Shown here piece by piece: positions 33,290-41,319 of a stretch of DNA of 48,008 bases. The position numbers and the translations under genes were made by a program. The notes under the pieces are model-generated. The model saw nothing but the letters and a program-made list of their open reading frames with translations, ran no database searches and was not told the DNA's origin. The stretch's first letter is position 1. Every line of letters starts with the position of its first letter. This DNA comes from an uncultured Prevotellaceae bacterium (lineage in GTDB: Bacteria; Bacteroidota; Bacteroidia; Bacteroidales; Bacteroidaceae): contig ONOG01000019.1 of assembly GCA_900319385.1 (NCBI GenBank), positions 1 to 48,008 on the forward strand. Reading direction: 5' to 3'.

Positions 33290-34379
33290 GTTTCTCGTCA
33301 TGGCACTGGCTGCCATGATGTTGTCGGCAGGATTCACGTCCTGCAGCGACAACGACGACAACACCATGTCGAACATGGAACGTTACCAACAGGAAGTGGA
33401 GAACACCGTACGTGCCGAGAAGGCGCACAAGAAAGCGCTGCTGCTCGTGGCCTTCGGCTCGACCTGGCAGCAGGCCTACGATGCTTTCGACCTGACCCGT
33501 CAGGAGTATCAGAAGGCATTCCCCGACTACGACGTGTTCCTCTCCTTCTCGTCGGCCATCTGCATCAACCGTGCAGCCGCAGGCGAGAACACGGCCAAGC
33601 GTTCTTTCTACGAACCCATGTACTGGCTCGAGGCTTTCGGCCGTGTCCAGTATGAGGAAATCATCGTGCAGTCGATGCAGGTGATTCCTGGCGAAGAGTT
33701 CAGCCGCGTGGTGAACGCCATGAAGGACTTCGGCAACAACAAACTCGGCGACCTGGACGATGCCTACATGAAGACCGTGACCCTCAAACTGGGTATGCCG
33801 CTCATGTACACCGAGGACGACGCCAAAGAACTGGCTACGTCGCTCGATGCCAACTTCCACAAGTATGCCGAGATGGGTGCCATGCTGTTCATGGGCCACG
33901 GCAACCCCGACGACTACGACACCTACAAGGCCAACGTGCGCTACACACAACTTGAGACTGCCCTGCAGGCCATCCATCCCAACTATTACGTAGGTACGGT
34001 CGATATGGCCGACAACTTCAAGGTGCAGGTGAACAACCGCATGAAGGCCAACGGCTTTGCTTCGAACGGCAAGGTGTTCTGCGCTCCGCTGATGTCGATT
34101 GCCGGCGACCACGCCCACAACGACATGGCCGGCGACGACGACGAATGGGATGACGCGATGGCCACTCAGACCGAAGGCGAAGCCGAGGACGTAAGTTGGA
34201 AGAAATACTTCGGCCACAAGGGCTACACCATCGAGGAGACACCTTACTACACCGACAACGGCGAAGACGCCCTCGTGAAGGGTCTGCTGGAGTACAAGAA
34301 CATCCGCGACCTGTACATAAAGCACACCCAGGCGGCCGAAGTGGTTGACTTCTACCACTCGATGTACCCCGAGGAGTAA
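33276..34379 (+). CDS. cbiK: exported lipoprotein CbiK-type cobaltochelatase
   Basis: The 367-residue protein has a lipoprotein-type signal (MKKIKFLVMALAAMM ... FTSC, modified Cys23), an acidic linker, and a CbiK chelatase fold. Visible family pieces are LLVAFGSTWQQAYDAF, IIVQSMQVIPGEEF, MGHGN with catalytic His208, and a second metal ligand in GDHAHND (His279 or His281). CbiK inserts cobalt into sirohydrochlorin. Here the signal places it outside the inner membrane, as reported for the periplasmic CbiK of Desulfovibrio. It may load cobalt in the periplasm or handle another tetrapyrrole. It lies between two TonB receptors, overlapping the first by 14 bp, in the riboswitch transcript. Confidence 0.92.
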   Translation: MKKIKFLVMALAAMMLSAGFTSCSDNDDNTMSNMERYQQEVENTVRAEKAHKKALLLVAFGSTWQQAYDAFDLTRQEYQKAFPDYDVFLSFSSAICINRAAAGENTAKRSFYEPMYWLEAFGRVQYEEIIVQSMQVIPGEEFSRVVNAMKDFGNNKLGDLDDAYMKTVTLKLGMPLMYTEDDAKELATSLDANFHKYAEMGAMLFMGHGNPDDYDTYKANVRYTQLETALQAIHPNYYVGTVDMADNFKVQVNNRMKANGFASNGKVFCAPLMSIAGDHAHNDMAGDDDEWDDAMATQTEGEAEDVSWKKYFGHKGYTIEETPYYTDNGEDALVKGLLEYKNIRDLYIKHTQAAEVVDFYHSMYPEE

Positions 34380-34411
34380 GCGCCCCGGCGCTTTTCGCGC
34401 GCGTATATTTA

Positions 34412-34492
34412 CGTCTGAGCGCTCGGACGAAAACTTCCGAGCGCTCAGACGAAAACTTCCGAGCGCTCAGACGTTTTTTTCCAAGCGCTCGG
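34412..34492. repeat. GAGCGCTC phased array B2
   Basis: Octamers at 34417, 34439, 34461 and 34483 are spaced exactly 22 bp. Filler is GGACGAAAACTTCC or AGACGTTTTTTTCC. A TATATTTACG flank precedes them. The array ends 15 bp before the next ATG and 33 bp after cbiK. The third unit is followed by T7 and could act as an internal terminator. Confidence 0.92.
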
Positions 34493-34506
34493 AAACCGAA
34501 ATAGAC

Positions 34507-36597
34507 ATGACAAGAACAACATGTGATATGTTATTTAAGAAAGTAGGTTTTTTGATGGCGGCACTCCTTACGGGGAGTGCTGCCTTTGCGCAAATTCACA
34601 AGATGGAACGTGCCGACACGTCGGCCGTGGCACACACCTACGACCTCAACCCCGTCGTCGTCACAGGCTCGGGCCACCATCAGCGCATGAAGTACACAGC
34701 CACGCCCGTCCGTATGCTTTCCTCACAGGAAATCCGCGAACAGGGCATCACCACCTTCGACGCTGCCCTCACACGCATGATGCCCCAGGTGTCGATGGCA
34801 CCCAACTCGATGGGCACCTTCCTGCGGCTCAACGGACTGGGCAACAAGTACATCCTCATTCTGGTGAACGGACAGAAACTGTCGGGCGACATCTCGAACA
34901 ATGTTGACCTCAACCGCATCAACATGGCACGCGTGAAGCGCATCGAGGTGCTCGACGGAGCAGCATCGTCGCTCTACGGCAGCGATGCCATCGCCGGCGT
35001 CATCAACATCATCACCGACCAGCCCACACAGCAACTGGTGAGCGTGATGAGCGACACCCGAGTGTCGGGCAAGGGCCAACTCACCGAGTCGGTCAACCTC
35101 GACATCCACACCCACGGCTTCGGTTCCTACACCTCCTTTGTCCACGACCGGGCCGACAGTTACCAGACCACGGACCTCGAATACAAGAAAGGCTCCGACA
35201 CCGAGACCCAGCCGACCATCGCACCCTTCTTCACCGGCTACCGCTCCAACGTGCTCAGCCAGAAGTTCACCTACAGTCCCAACCGCCACCTGGCGATGAA
35301 CGCCTACGTGGACTATTCGAACAAAATCACCGACCGTCCCGCGACACGTCCCGACATCACCGGCGGCACCGACTACGAGATGCGCTACCGCGGCCTGCGC
35401 TACGGCTTTGGCGGCATCTACAAGTTCACACAGCGCAACTCGCTGCAGGCCGACCTGACCATCGACCGCTTCCGCTACGGCAAGGAATACGACGTCGAGA
35501 CGAAGAACAACGCCGTGGGCGACTTTGTCGAGTCGAAACGCCAGCGCACCATCGAGGGACAACTGAAGGGCGTGCTCGGCCTCACGGCAAACTCGACCAC
35601 CGTGGTCGGTGCCGACTGGCGCCGTGACAAACTCGTCGCCACGAGCGGCAACATCGACCAGACCGCCTACACCCTCGCCGCCTATGCCCAGCACGAAGTG
35701 AAGATGTGGGACCTGCTCACAGCCACCGTCGGCCTGCGCTACGACTATCACGAGAACTTCCACAACCGCCTCACGCCGAAAGCCACACTGATGCTCTCGC
35801 CCGGACCCTTTAACTTCCGCGCCACATGGTCCACAGGCTTCCGTGCCCCAGGCCTCGACGAACTCTACTACCACTACTACTCCGTCAACCGCGGAAAGCC
35901 GCAAATCACCTTCGGCAACAGCAGTCTCGACCCCGAGCGCAGCAACTACTTCGCCCTCAACGCCGAATACCGCACCCAGACCCTCGCCGTCAGCGTGACC
36001 GGCTATGTGAACCGCATCAGCGACATGATCATACGCCAGGACATCTCCGTCGGCTCTTCCGAACTGACCATGCTGCAGGCCGAATTTCCGGAGATGACGT
36101 CGGCCGAGGCCGCCAAACTCGAACGCTACAGCCGCTATGTCAACAGCGACCGTGGCGACATCAAAGGTCTGCAAGTGAACGTGTCGGCCAACCTTTTCGA
36201 TGGTTTCAACCTCTCGGCCAACTACGCCTACACCTATGCCCGGACGGAGAACTCCGGCGAGTGGAGCGTGCTGGAGCGCAGCATCCGCAACGTGGCAACG
36301 CTGGCGGCAAACTACCACCATGCCTGGGGTCACTATGCACTGAACGTCAACCTGAACGGACGCTTGCAGTCGCGCACCTACTATACCAGTTACGAGAATG
36401 CACCGGGCTACGGCATCTGGAACCTGCACACCACACACACGTTCGATCACCTGCATTGGGCCATCATCGAGCCCAGCATCGGTGTTGACAATCTGTTCAA
36501 CCGTGTCGATCGACGCATCGACTCCAGCAACCGCAAGTACGCCCTCTACAGCCCCGGACGTATGCTCGTCGTCGGTCTGCGCGTACGTTTCCAGTAA
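34507..36597 (+). CDS. second TonB-dependent receptor of the corrinoid locus
   Basis: The start at 34507 (MTRTTCDMLFKKVGFLMAALL, 696 residues) gives a signal peptide ending AAFAQ. A second ATG seven codons on is possible. Upstream in-frame codons come from the repeat array and are not counted. A plug domain (LNGLGNKYILILVNGQKLSGD, VKRIEVLDGAASSLYGSDAIAGVINIITD) and a barrel ending in the canonical aromatic strand VVGLRVRFQ are visible. It resembles the BtuB-like receptor but is divergent. It may take up a different corrinoid or a precursor for the exported CbiK. A strong hairpin terminator follows. Confidence 0.93.
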   Translation: MTRTTCDMLFKKVGFLMAALLTGSAAFAQIHKMERADTSAVAHTYDLNPVVVTGSGHHQRMKYTATPVRMLSSQEIREQGITTFDAALTRMMPQVSMAPNSMGTFLRLNGLGNKYILILVNGQKLSGDISNNVDLNRINMARVKRIEVLDGAASSLYGSDAIAGVINIITDQPTQQLVSVMSDTRVSGKGQLTESVNLDIHTHGFGSYTSFVHDRADSYQTTDLEYKKGSDTETQPTIAPFFTGYRSNVLSQKFTYSPNRHLAMNAYVDYSNKITDRPATRPDITGGTDYEMRYRGLRYGFGGIYKFTQRNSLQADLTIDRFRYGKEYDVETKNNAVGDFVESKRQRTIEGQLKGVLGLTANSTTVVGADWRRDKLVATSGNIDQTAYTLAAYAQHEVKMWDLLTATVGLRYDYHENFHNRLTPKATLMLSPGPFNFRATWSTGFRAPGLDELYYHYYSVNRGKPQITFGNSSLDPERSNYFALNAEYRTQTLAVSVTGYVNRISDMIIRQDISVGSSELTMLQAEFPEMTSAEAAKLERYSRYVNSDRGDIKGLQVNVSANLFDGFNLSANYAYTYARTENSGEWSVLERSIRNVATLAANYHHAWGHYALNVNLNGRLQSRTYYTSYENAPGYGIWNLHTTHTFDHLHWAIIEPSIGVDNLFNRVDRRIDSSNRKYALYSPGRMLVVGLRVRFQ

Positions 36598-36613
36598 ATC
36601 ATCTTATGAACAA

Positions 36614-36663
36614 GGAATGAAGAATGACGGATGCCCGCTTGTCGTTCTTCATTCCATTTTTTT
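36614..36663 (+). terminator. intrinsic terminator after the second receptor
   Basis: A 15-bp stem with one mismatch (GGAATGAAGAATGAC, 36614-36628, with 36641-36655) is followed by ATTTTTTT. It ends 8 bp before the adenosyltransferase ATG. The arm resembles a dispersed GAATGAAGAAT repeat. Confidence 0.85.
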
Positions 36664-36670
36664 CAAACCC

Positions 36671-37177
36671 ATGAAGCAACTCTACACCAGGACAGGCGAC
36701 AGCGGCCTGACCAGCCTTCGCGAGGGCGTCAGGGTCGAGAAAGACGACCTGCGCATCGAAGTGAACGGACAGGTGGACCACCTCAACGCCCTGCTCGGTC
36801 TGGTGCGCAGCGACGAGCGCACAGCAGCCCTGCTGCCGACCGACGACGCTGCACTCATCAGGCGGGTGCAGACGGAACTGATGGCGGTCATGAGCCACAT
36901 CGCCACGCCCAGCGGCAGTGTCAATCCCCGTCCGCTCCATGTCGGCGAATTGACTGCTGAGATGGAGCAAGCCATCGACCGCCGCACCAACGGGCGCACC
37001 ACAGGCTTCACCATTCCCGGCGACACACCGGCGGCGGCGTTGCTCCATGTGGCCCGCACCCAGACACGCACCGTTGAGCGCCGGCTCTGGACCCTGCATC
37101 GCGAGCATCCGCTGTCGCCCAGCGTGCTCACCTTCTTCAACCGCCTCAGCGACTACCTTTTTTCACTCACCCTCTGA
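36671..37177 (+). CDS. pduO: cob(I)alamin adenosyltransferase, PduO type
   Basis: The 168-residue protein starts with the family signature YTRTGDSGLTSLREGVRVEKDD (nucleotide site). It continues with RIEVNGQVDHLNALLGLVR, and near the end has the corrinoid/ATP-site helix HVARTQTRTVERRLW. It transfers the adenosyl group of ATP to cob(I)alamin or cobyrinate diamide. Length is somewhat short for the family (about 180-190). The ATG at 36671 gives the standard N-terminus. The frame is open further upstream but runs through the terminator. It starts 8 bp after a strong terminator, so either read-through or an unseen promoter feeds it; cobD follows 14 bp later. Confidence 0.93.
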   Translation: MKQLYTRTGDSGLTSLREGVRVEKDDLRIEVNGQVDHLNALLGLVRSDERTAALLPTDDAALIRRVQTELMAVMSHIATPSGSVNPRPLHVGELTAEMEQAIDRRTNGRTTGFTIPGDTPAAALLHVARTQTRTVERRLWTLHREHPLSPSVLTFFNRLSDYLFSLTL

Positions 37178-37191
37178 CTCTTTTTCCAACC

Positions 37192-38208
37192 ATGCTCTAC
37201 GGACACGGCGACGACACCTTCCGCTTCCCCCGCCTGCGTGCCAACTTCAGTTCGAACATCTGCACAGAGGCCGACCTTGCCCCCCTCAAGGCGCATCTGG
37301 CCACACGGCTCTCCGCCATCGAGAACTATCCGGAGCCGGCAGCCGACTCGCTCGCTGCCTGCATCGCCCGGCTGCACGGCATCCAGCCCGACGAGGTGCT
37401 GGTGACCAACGGCGCCACCGATGCCATCTACCTCATTGCACAGGCTTTTGCCACGGATGGTACCAATTTCTCGACCGACGAACCCACTTTCAGCGAATAT
37501 GCCGACGCCAGCCTTTTGTTCGGATTGAAACCTCTGACAGACACGGACTCTTCTGCAGCCGTTCGCTGGCTGTGCAACCCGAACAACCCCGACGGCCGCA
37601 TCTACACGTCCGAGCAAGTGCGACGGGAGACACAGCGCAGCACGTGGCTCGTCGTCGATCAGTCGTACGAAGACTACACCGCAGCCCCTCTGCTCACCGC
37701 TCGCGAGGCGCTCGGTGTGCCCAACCTGCTGCTGCTCCATTCGATCACCAAGAGTTACGCCGTGCCGGGGCTGCGCATCGGCTATGTCACTGCGCCGGCT
37801 CCGCTCATCGCCCGTCTCAAGTCCGTCAGCCGTCCGTGGGCCGTCAATGCCCTGGCGGTCGAGGCCGGGAAATGGCTGCTCAGCCACGATGTACGTGCCG
37901 TGCCCGACCTCGATGCCCTGTTGGCAGAGACCCAGCGGCTGGCCTACGCACTTTCGGAGGTGCCTCACCTCCACGTCAGCCCCACCGCCACGACCTTCAT
38001 GCTCGTCTGCTGCGACACGTTCACGGCGGCCCAACTGAAGGAGCGGCTGGCCTCGGAACACGGTCTGCTCATCCGCGATGCCTCCAATTTCCCCACGCTC
38101 ACTCCCCATCACTTCCGTGTGGCAACCCAGCGGCCCGACCAGAACGATGCACTTGTCGCTGCCCTGCGCACCCTTCTCTCCCCGTCTGCAGACGAACGAA
38201 AGTTCTGA
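37192..38208 (+). CDS. cobD: threonine-phosphate decarboxylase-like PLP enzyme
   Basis: The 338-residue class I/II aminotransferase-fold protein has substrate and cofactor motifs NFSSNI, VTNGATDAIYLIAQ, NPNNPDG (129-135) and the PLP lysine Lys187 in SITKSYAVPGLRIGY. In the corrinoid context it should make (R)-1-amino-2-propanol phosphate for the nucleotide-loop linker (CobD of Salmonella; CobC in the aerobic naming). Histidinol-phosphate aminotransferase is the closest alternative, and context rules against it. Its last codons (ERKF) and TGA match the conserved flank and first octamer of the repeat array that follows. Confidence 0.92.
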   Translation: MLYGHGDDTFRFPRLRANFSSNICTEADLAPLKAHLATRLSAIENYPEPAADSLAACIARLHGIQPDEVLVTNGATDAIYLIAQAFATDGTNFSTDEPTFSEYADASLLFGLKPLTDTDSSAAVRWLCNPNNPDGRIYTSEQVRRETQRSTWLVVDQSYEDYTAAPLLTAREALGVPNLLLLHSITKSYAVPGLRIGYVTAPAPLIARLKSVSRPWAVNALAVEAGKWLLSHDVRAVPDLDALLAETQRLAYALSEVPHLHVSPTATTFMLVCCDTFTAAQLKERLASEHGLLIRDASNFPTLTPHHFRVATQRPDQNDALVAALRTLLSPSADERKF

Positions 38209-38280
38209 GTGCTTGAAAAAAAAGTTTTAAGTGCTTGAAAATTTACTTTTACGTGCTTGAAAGTTTGTTTTCACCTACTT
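38207..38280. repeat. AAGTGCTT phased array A2
   Basis: Octamers GAGTGCTT, AAGTGCTT, ACGTGCTT and ACCTACTT start at 38207, 38229, 38251 and 38273, exactly 22 bp apart. The first overlaps the cobD stop TGA. The last two flank or overlap the -33 box of the cobC promoter. Confidence 0.92.
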
Positions 38281-38295
38281 GTTTCGTAACTTTGC
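38264..38295 (+). promoter_or_regulatory. promoter of the cobC-cobU-cobT-cobS operon
   Basis: TTTG (38264-38267), a 19-bp spacer and TAACTTTGC (38287-38295) lie 18 bp before the cobC ATG. The -33 box lies in the filler of the third repeat unit. Confidence 0.8.
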
Positions 38296-38313
38296 ACAAA
38301 GATTAGAAAACAA

Positions 38314-38853
38314 ATGGAGGTAGTCCTTATTCGCCACACCAGCGTCGCAGTCCCGAAAGGCACGTGCTACGGACAGACCGACGTGCCCGTTGCCGACACG
38401 TTTGAACAGGAGGCTGCGGCCACCCGTGCCGCCCTCGGCCGCTACGGCCAGTTCGACGCCGTCTTCTCGTCGCCCCTCACCCGTGCCCGCCTGCTGGCAG
38501 CAGCCTGCGGCTACGAACAGCCCGTCATCGACGACCGTCTGAAGGAGATGTCGATGGGCGATTGGGAGATGAAGCAGTTTGACCTCATCGACGACCCGCA
38601 CCTGAAGGAGTGGTACGACAACTACATCGAAGAGCGCACCAGCGGCGGAGAGAGTTTCCAGGACGTCTATCGGCGCGTGGCAGCCTTTCTTGACGAAGTG
38701 CGCCAACGGCCCGACTACACCCGCGTGGCCGTCTTTGCCCACGGCGGCGTGCTGATGTGTGCAGGCCTGTATGCCGGGCTCTACACCGCCGACGATATGT
38801 TCTACCACCTCGTCCCCTACGGCGGCATCCTGGAAATAAAAATTGAGAATTAG
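38314..38853 (+). CDS. cobC: alpha-ribazole phosphatase-like histidine phosphatase
   Basis: The 179-residue member of the histidine phosphatase superfamily has the catalytic motif IRHT (Arg7, His8), FSSPLTRAR, Glu78 in LKEMSMGDWE and the second histidine His143 in FAHGG. In the cobalamin operon it should remove the 5' phosphate from alpha-ribazole phosphate or adenosylcobalamin phosphate. It has its own promoter with an array of 22-bp repeats just upstream. cobU follows after 8 bp. Confidence 0.93.
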   Translation: MEVVLIRHTSVAVPKGTCYGQTDVPVADTFEQEAAATRAALGRYGQFDAVFSSPLTRARLLAAACGYEQPVIDDRLKEMSMGDWEMKQFDLIDDPHLKEWYDNYIEERTSGGESFQDVYRRVAAFLDEVRQRPDYTRVAVFAHGGVLMCAGLYAGLYTADDMFYHLVPYGGILEIKIEN

Positions 38854-38861
38854 TCAACACG

Positions 38862-39434
38862 ATGAGCAGAGTCATCTTGATCACAGGCGGACAGCGCTCG
38901 GGCAAGAGCGAATGGGCAGAGCGGATGGCGCTCTCGCTCAGCGACAGCCCCGTCTATGTGGCCACGGCCCATGTGTGGGACGAAGAGTTCCGCCAGCGGG
39001 TGCGTCGTCATCAGGAGCGTCGTGGACCTCAGTGGACAAACATCGAGGAAGAGATGCTGCTGGCCGACCACGACCTGACGGGACGTGTGGCGGTGATTGA
39101 CTGTGTGACACTTTGGCTCACCAATTTCTTCTTCCACCTTGACAGCAACACCGAACAGGCCCTCGCCGCCGCCAAGCGCGAATTCGACCGCCTCGCCGAG
39201 CAGGATGCGACCCTCATCTTTGTAACCAACGAAATCGGCTGTGGCGGCGTAAGCGACAATGCCCTTCAGCGCCGATTCACCGACCTGCAAGGCTGGATGA
39301 ACCAGCACATCGCACAGCGAGCCGACGAGGTGTGGTGGATGGTGTCGGGCCTGCCCGTACAGATTAAGCATGAGAACATTCAACATACAACAGCCCGACA
39401 GCAGGATGCTGGCGGACATTCGCAAGAAGATTGA
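38862..39434 (+). CDS. cobU: bifunctional adenosylcobinamide kinase / guanylyltransferase
   Basis: The 190-residue protein has the P-loop GGQRSGKS (9-16), YVATAHVWD, the region around His50 (RVRRHQERRGPQW) where GMP is attached in the family, and VTNEIGCGGVSDN. It phosphorylates adenosylcobinamide and activates it with GTP to give AdoCbi-GDP for CobS. Homologs usually end near VSGLPVQIK. Here about 20 further residues (HENIQHTTARQQ...) run over the first 65 bp of cobT, so the tail is probably a non-functional extension. Confidence 0.95.
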   Translation: MSRVILITGGQRSGKSEWAERMALSLSDSPVYVATAHVWDEEFRQRVRRHQERRGPQWTNIEEEMLLADHDLTGRVAVIDCVTLWLTNFFFHLDSNTEQALAAAKREFDRLAEQDATLIFVTNEIGCGGVSDNALQRRFTDLQGWMNQHIAQRADEVWWMVSGLPVQIKHENIQHTTARQQDAGGHSQED

Positions 39435-40407
39435 CAACCTGAACAAGCCGAAAGGCTCGCTCGGACGCCTCGAAACGCTCGCCGAGCAAATCTGCCTGGT
39501 GCAGCAAACCCTGTCGCCGCGCCTCACCCACCCCAGCCACCTGCTACTCGGAGCCGACCACGGCATCGAGCGCGAGGCAGTGAGCGTGAGTCCGCGCGAA
39601 GTCACGTGGCAGCAGATGCTTAACTTCACCCACGGCGGCGGCGGAGTCAACATGTTCTGCCGTCAGCACGGCTTCAAGTTGCGCATCGTAGATGTCGGCG
39701 TCGATTACGACTTCACGGGCGTCGATGGGATACTGGACAGAAAAGTGGCGCGTGGAACACGCAATTTTCTCCACGAGGCTGCCATGACACAGGAAGAGTA
39801 CGACCGCACCATCGACATCGGTGCAGCACTCTGCGACGACTGCTTCGCCGAAGGCTGCAACGTGCTGAGCATCGGCGAGATGGGCATAGCCAACACCTCG
39901 CCGTCCAGCATCTGGATGAGCCTCTTTTGCCACATCCCGCTCGACGAGTGCATAGGTGCCGGAGCAGGACTCGACACACAGGGCATCCGTCACAAGCGCG
40001 AGGTGCTCAGACAGGCTGTGGACAACTATCAGGGACAGGGCACTGCCGCCGACCTCATCCGCTACTTCGGCGGATTCGAGATGGTAGCCGCCATCGGAGC
40101 CATGCTCCGTGCAGCCGAGCATCGTATGCTGGTGCTGGTCGATGGATTCATCATGTCGGCCTGTGCCCTCGCCGCCATCCAGTTGGAACCGGCGGTGCGC
40201 GACTACATGATCTTTGCCCACTGCGGCGACGAGAGCGGCCATCGGCGTATGCTCGATGCCATGCAGGCCCAGCCCCTGCTCAGTCTTGGCCTGCGGCTGG
40301 GAGAAGGAACGGGAGCGCTCTGTGCCTACCCCATCGTCGATTCGGCTGTGCGGATGATCAACGAAATGAACAACTTCGACAATGCGCGTATTACGAAATA
40401 TTTTTGA
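39370..40407 (+). CDS. cobT: nicotinate-nucleotide:dimethylbenzimidazole phosphoribosyltransferase
   Basis: The 345-residue protein matches CobT along its length (NKPKGSLGRLETLAEQI, LLGADHGIEREAVS, FTHGGGGVNMFC, EMGIANTS, GAGAGLDTQGI, and the C-terminal LRLGEGTGA with the catalytic Glu). It makes alpha-ribazole phosphate from a lower-ligand base. The base it uses cannot be told from sequence and no dimethylbenzimidazole synthase (BluB) is in the window. It starts inside cobU (65-bp overlap) and overlaps cobS by 26 bp, so the operon is tightly packed. Confidence 0.96.
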   Translation: MRTFNIQQPDSRMLADIRKKIDNLNKPKGSLGRLETLAEQICLVQQTLSPRLTHPSHLLLGADHGIEREAVSVSPREVTWQQMLNFTHGGGGVNMFCRQHGFKLRIVDVGVDYDFTGVDGILDRKVARGTRNFLHEAAMTQEEYDRTIDIGAALCDDCFAEGCNVLSIGEMGIANTSPSSIWMSLFCHIPLDECIGAGAGLDTQGIRHKREVLRQAVDNYQGQGTAADLIRYFGGFEMVAAIGAMLRAAEHRMLVLVDGFIMSACALAAIQLEPAVRDYMIFAHCGDESGHRRMLDAMQAQPLLSLGLRLGEGTGALCAYPIVDSAVRMINEMNNFDNARITKYF

Positions 40408-41164
40408 CCGTCTGTGGGCGGCTCTCATCTTTTTCACACGTCTGCCGTTGTGGCGGCTCTATCAGCCACCACAGGAGTGCTACAACTCGGTCGTTGAGTT
40501 CTGGCCGCTGACGGGATGGCTCACAGGCGGCGTGATGGCCGTCGTCATCGGGGTGGGCAGCCAGTGGCTGCCCTTGTCGGTGAGCGTCGTGCTGGCCATC
40601 GCTGCGCGCCTCTTGCTGACGGGCGGCCTTCACGAGGACGGCCTGGCCGATTTCTTTGACGGAATGGGCGGCGGAGGCAGCGACCGCAGCCGTGTGCTGG
40701 CCATCATGAAAGACTCTCACATCGGCACCTTCGGCGTTCTCTCGCTCATTGTCTATTTTCTGTTGCTATGGACCGTGCTGACCTCCATGCCAGCCGTCTT
40801 GGCAGCCTTCTGCATCTTCGTCGCCGACCCGTATGCCAAAATGCTGAGCGGACAACTCATCCTCATGCTGCCCTACGCACGGACGGAGGAGACGGCGAAG
40901 AACCGCACCGTCTATCGTCGCTATTCGTGGAAGGCAGGACTGAGCCTGCTGGTGCAGGGACTGCTGCCGATGGGCCTCCTCGTTTATGTGTCGATGGATG
41001 TAGACTTCACCTGGGTGCTCATGCTGCCGGCCGTCGTCTTCTACCTGCTCTACCTTTTCATTCGCCACCGTCTGCACGGCTACACGGGTGACTGCTGCGG
41101 CGCCGTCTGCCTGATGGTCGAGTTGACGACGTGCCTGGCCATGCTGCTCTGGGGGACCATGTGA
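40382..41164 (+). CDS. cobS: adenosylcobinamide-GDP ribazoletransferase
   Basis: The 260-residue integral membrane protein has about six to seven helices. It carries the family active-site motif GGLHEDGLADFFDG (81-94), with the acidic metal ligands, and an early FFTRLPL. It joins AdoCbi-GDP and alpha-ribazole (phosphate) to give adenosylcobalamin (phosphate) at the inner membrane. The start lies inside cobT. It is convergent with cbiB; a GAGCGCTC array separates them. Confidence 0.95.
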   Translation: MRVLRNIFDRLWAALIFFTRLPLWRLYQPPQECYNSVVEFWPLTGWLTGGVMAVVIGVGSQWLPLSVSVVLAIAARLLLTGGLHEDGLADFFDGMGGGGSDRSRVLAIMKDSHIGTFGVLSLIVYFLLLWTVLTSMPAVLAAFCIFVADPYAKMLSGQLILMLPYARTEETAKNRTVYRRYSWKAGLSLLVQGLLPMGLLVYVSMDVDFTWVLMLPAVVFYLLYLFIRHRLHGYTGDCCGAVCLMVELTTCLAMLLWGTM

Positions 41165-41223
41165 ACCACACCCGTTTTTCCTGAATCCCATAGTCCCACA
41201 CAGAGGGGAGTTTTGCCACTTGT

Positions 41224-41301
41224 CCGAGCGCTTGGAAAAAAACGTCCGAGCGCTCGGACGTTTTCGTCTGAGCGCTCAGAGATTTTTTTCTGAGCGCTCA
41301 G
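41224..41301. repeat. GAGCGCTC phased array B3
   Basis: Octamers at 41226, 41248, 41270 and 41292 are exactly 22 bp apart. Read on the minus strand the order matches B1 and B2: a TATATA flank, then CTGAGCGCTCAG units, then CGGACGTTTTTTTCCAAGCGCTC. It fills the gap between the convergent cobS and cbiB stops and probably ends transcripts in both directions. Confidence 0.92.
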
Positions 41302-41319
41302 CCCTATATACAGACTTTG

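Noticed and set aside
34345..34506. 54-codon N-terminal extension of the second TonB receptor
   Set aside because: It reads through the end of cbiK and the GAGCGCTC array. The later ATG gives a proper signal peptide.
34723..36456. 577-codon minus-strand frame opposite the second TonB receptor
   Set aside because: Shadow frame with no domain. The receptor plug and barrel motifs are clear on the plus strand.
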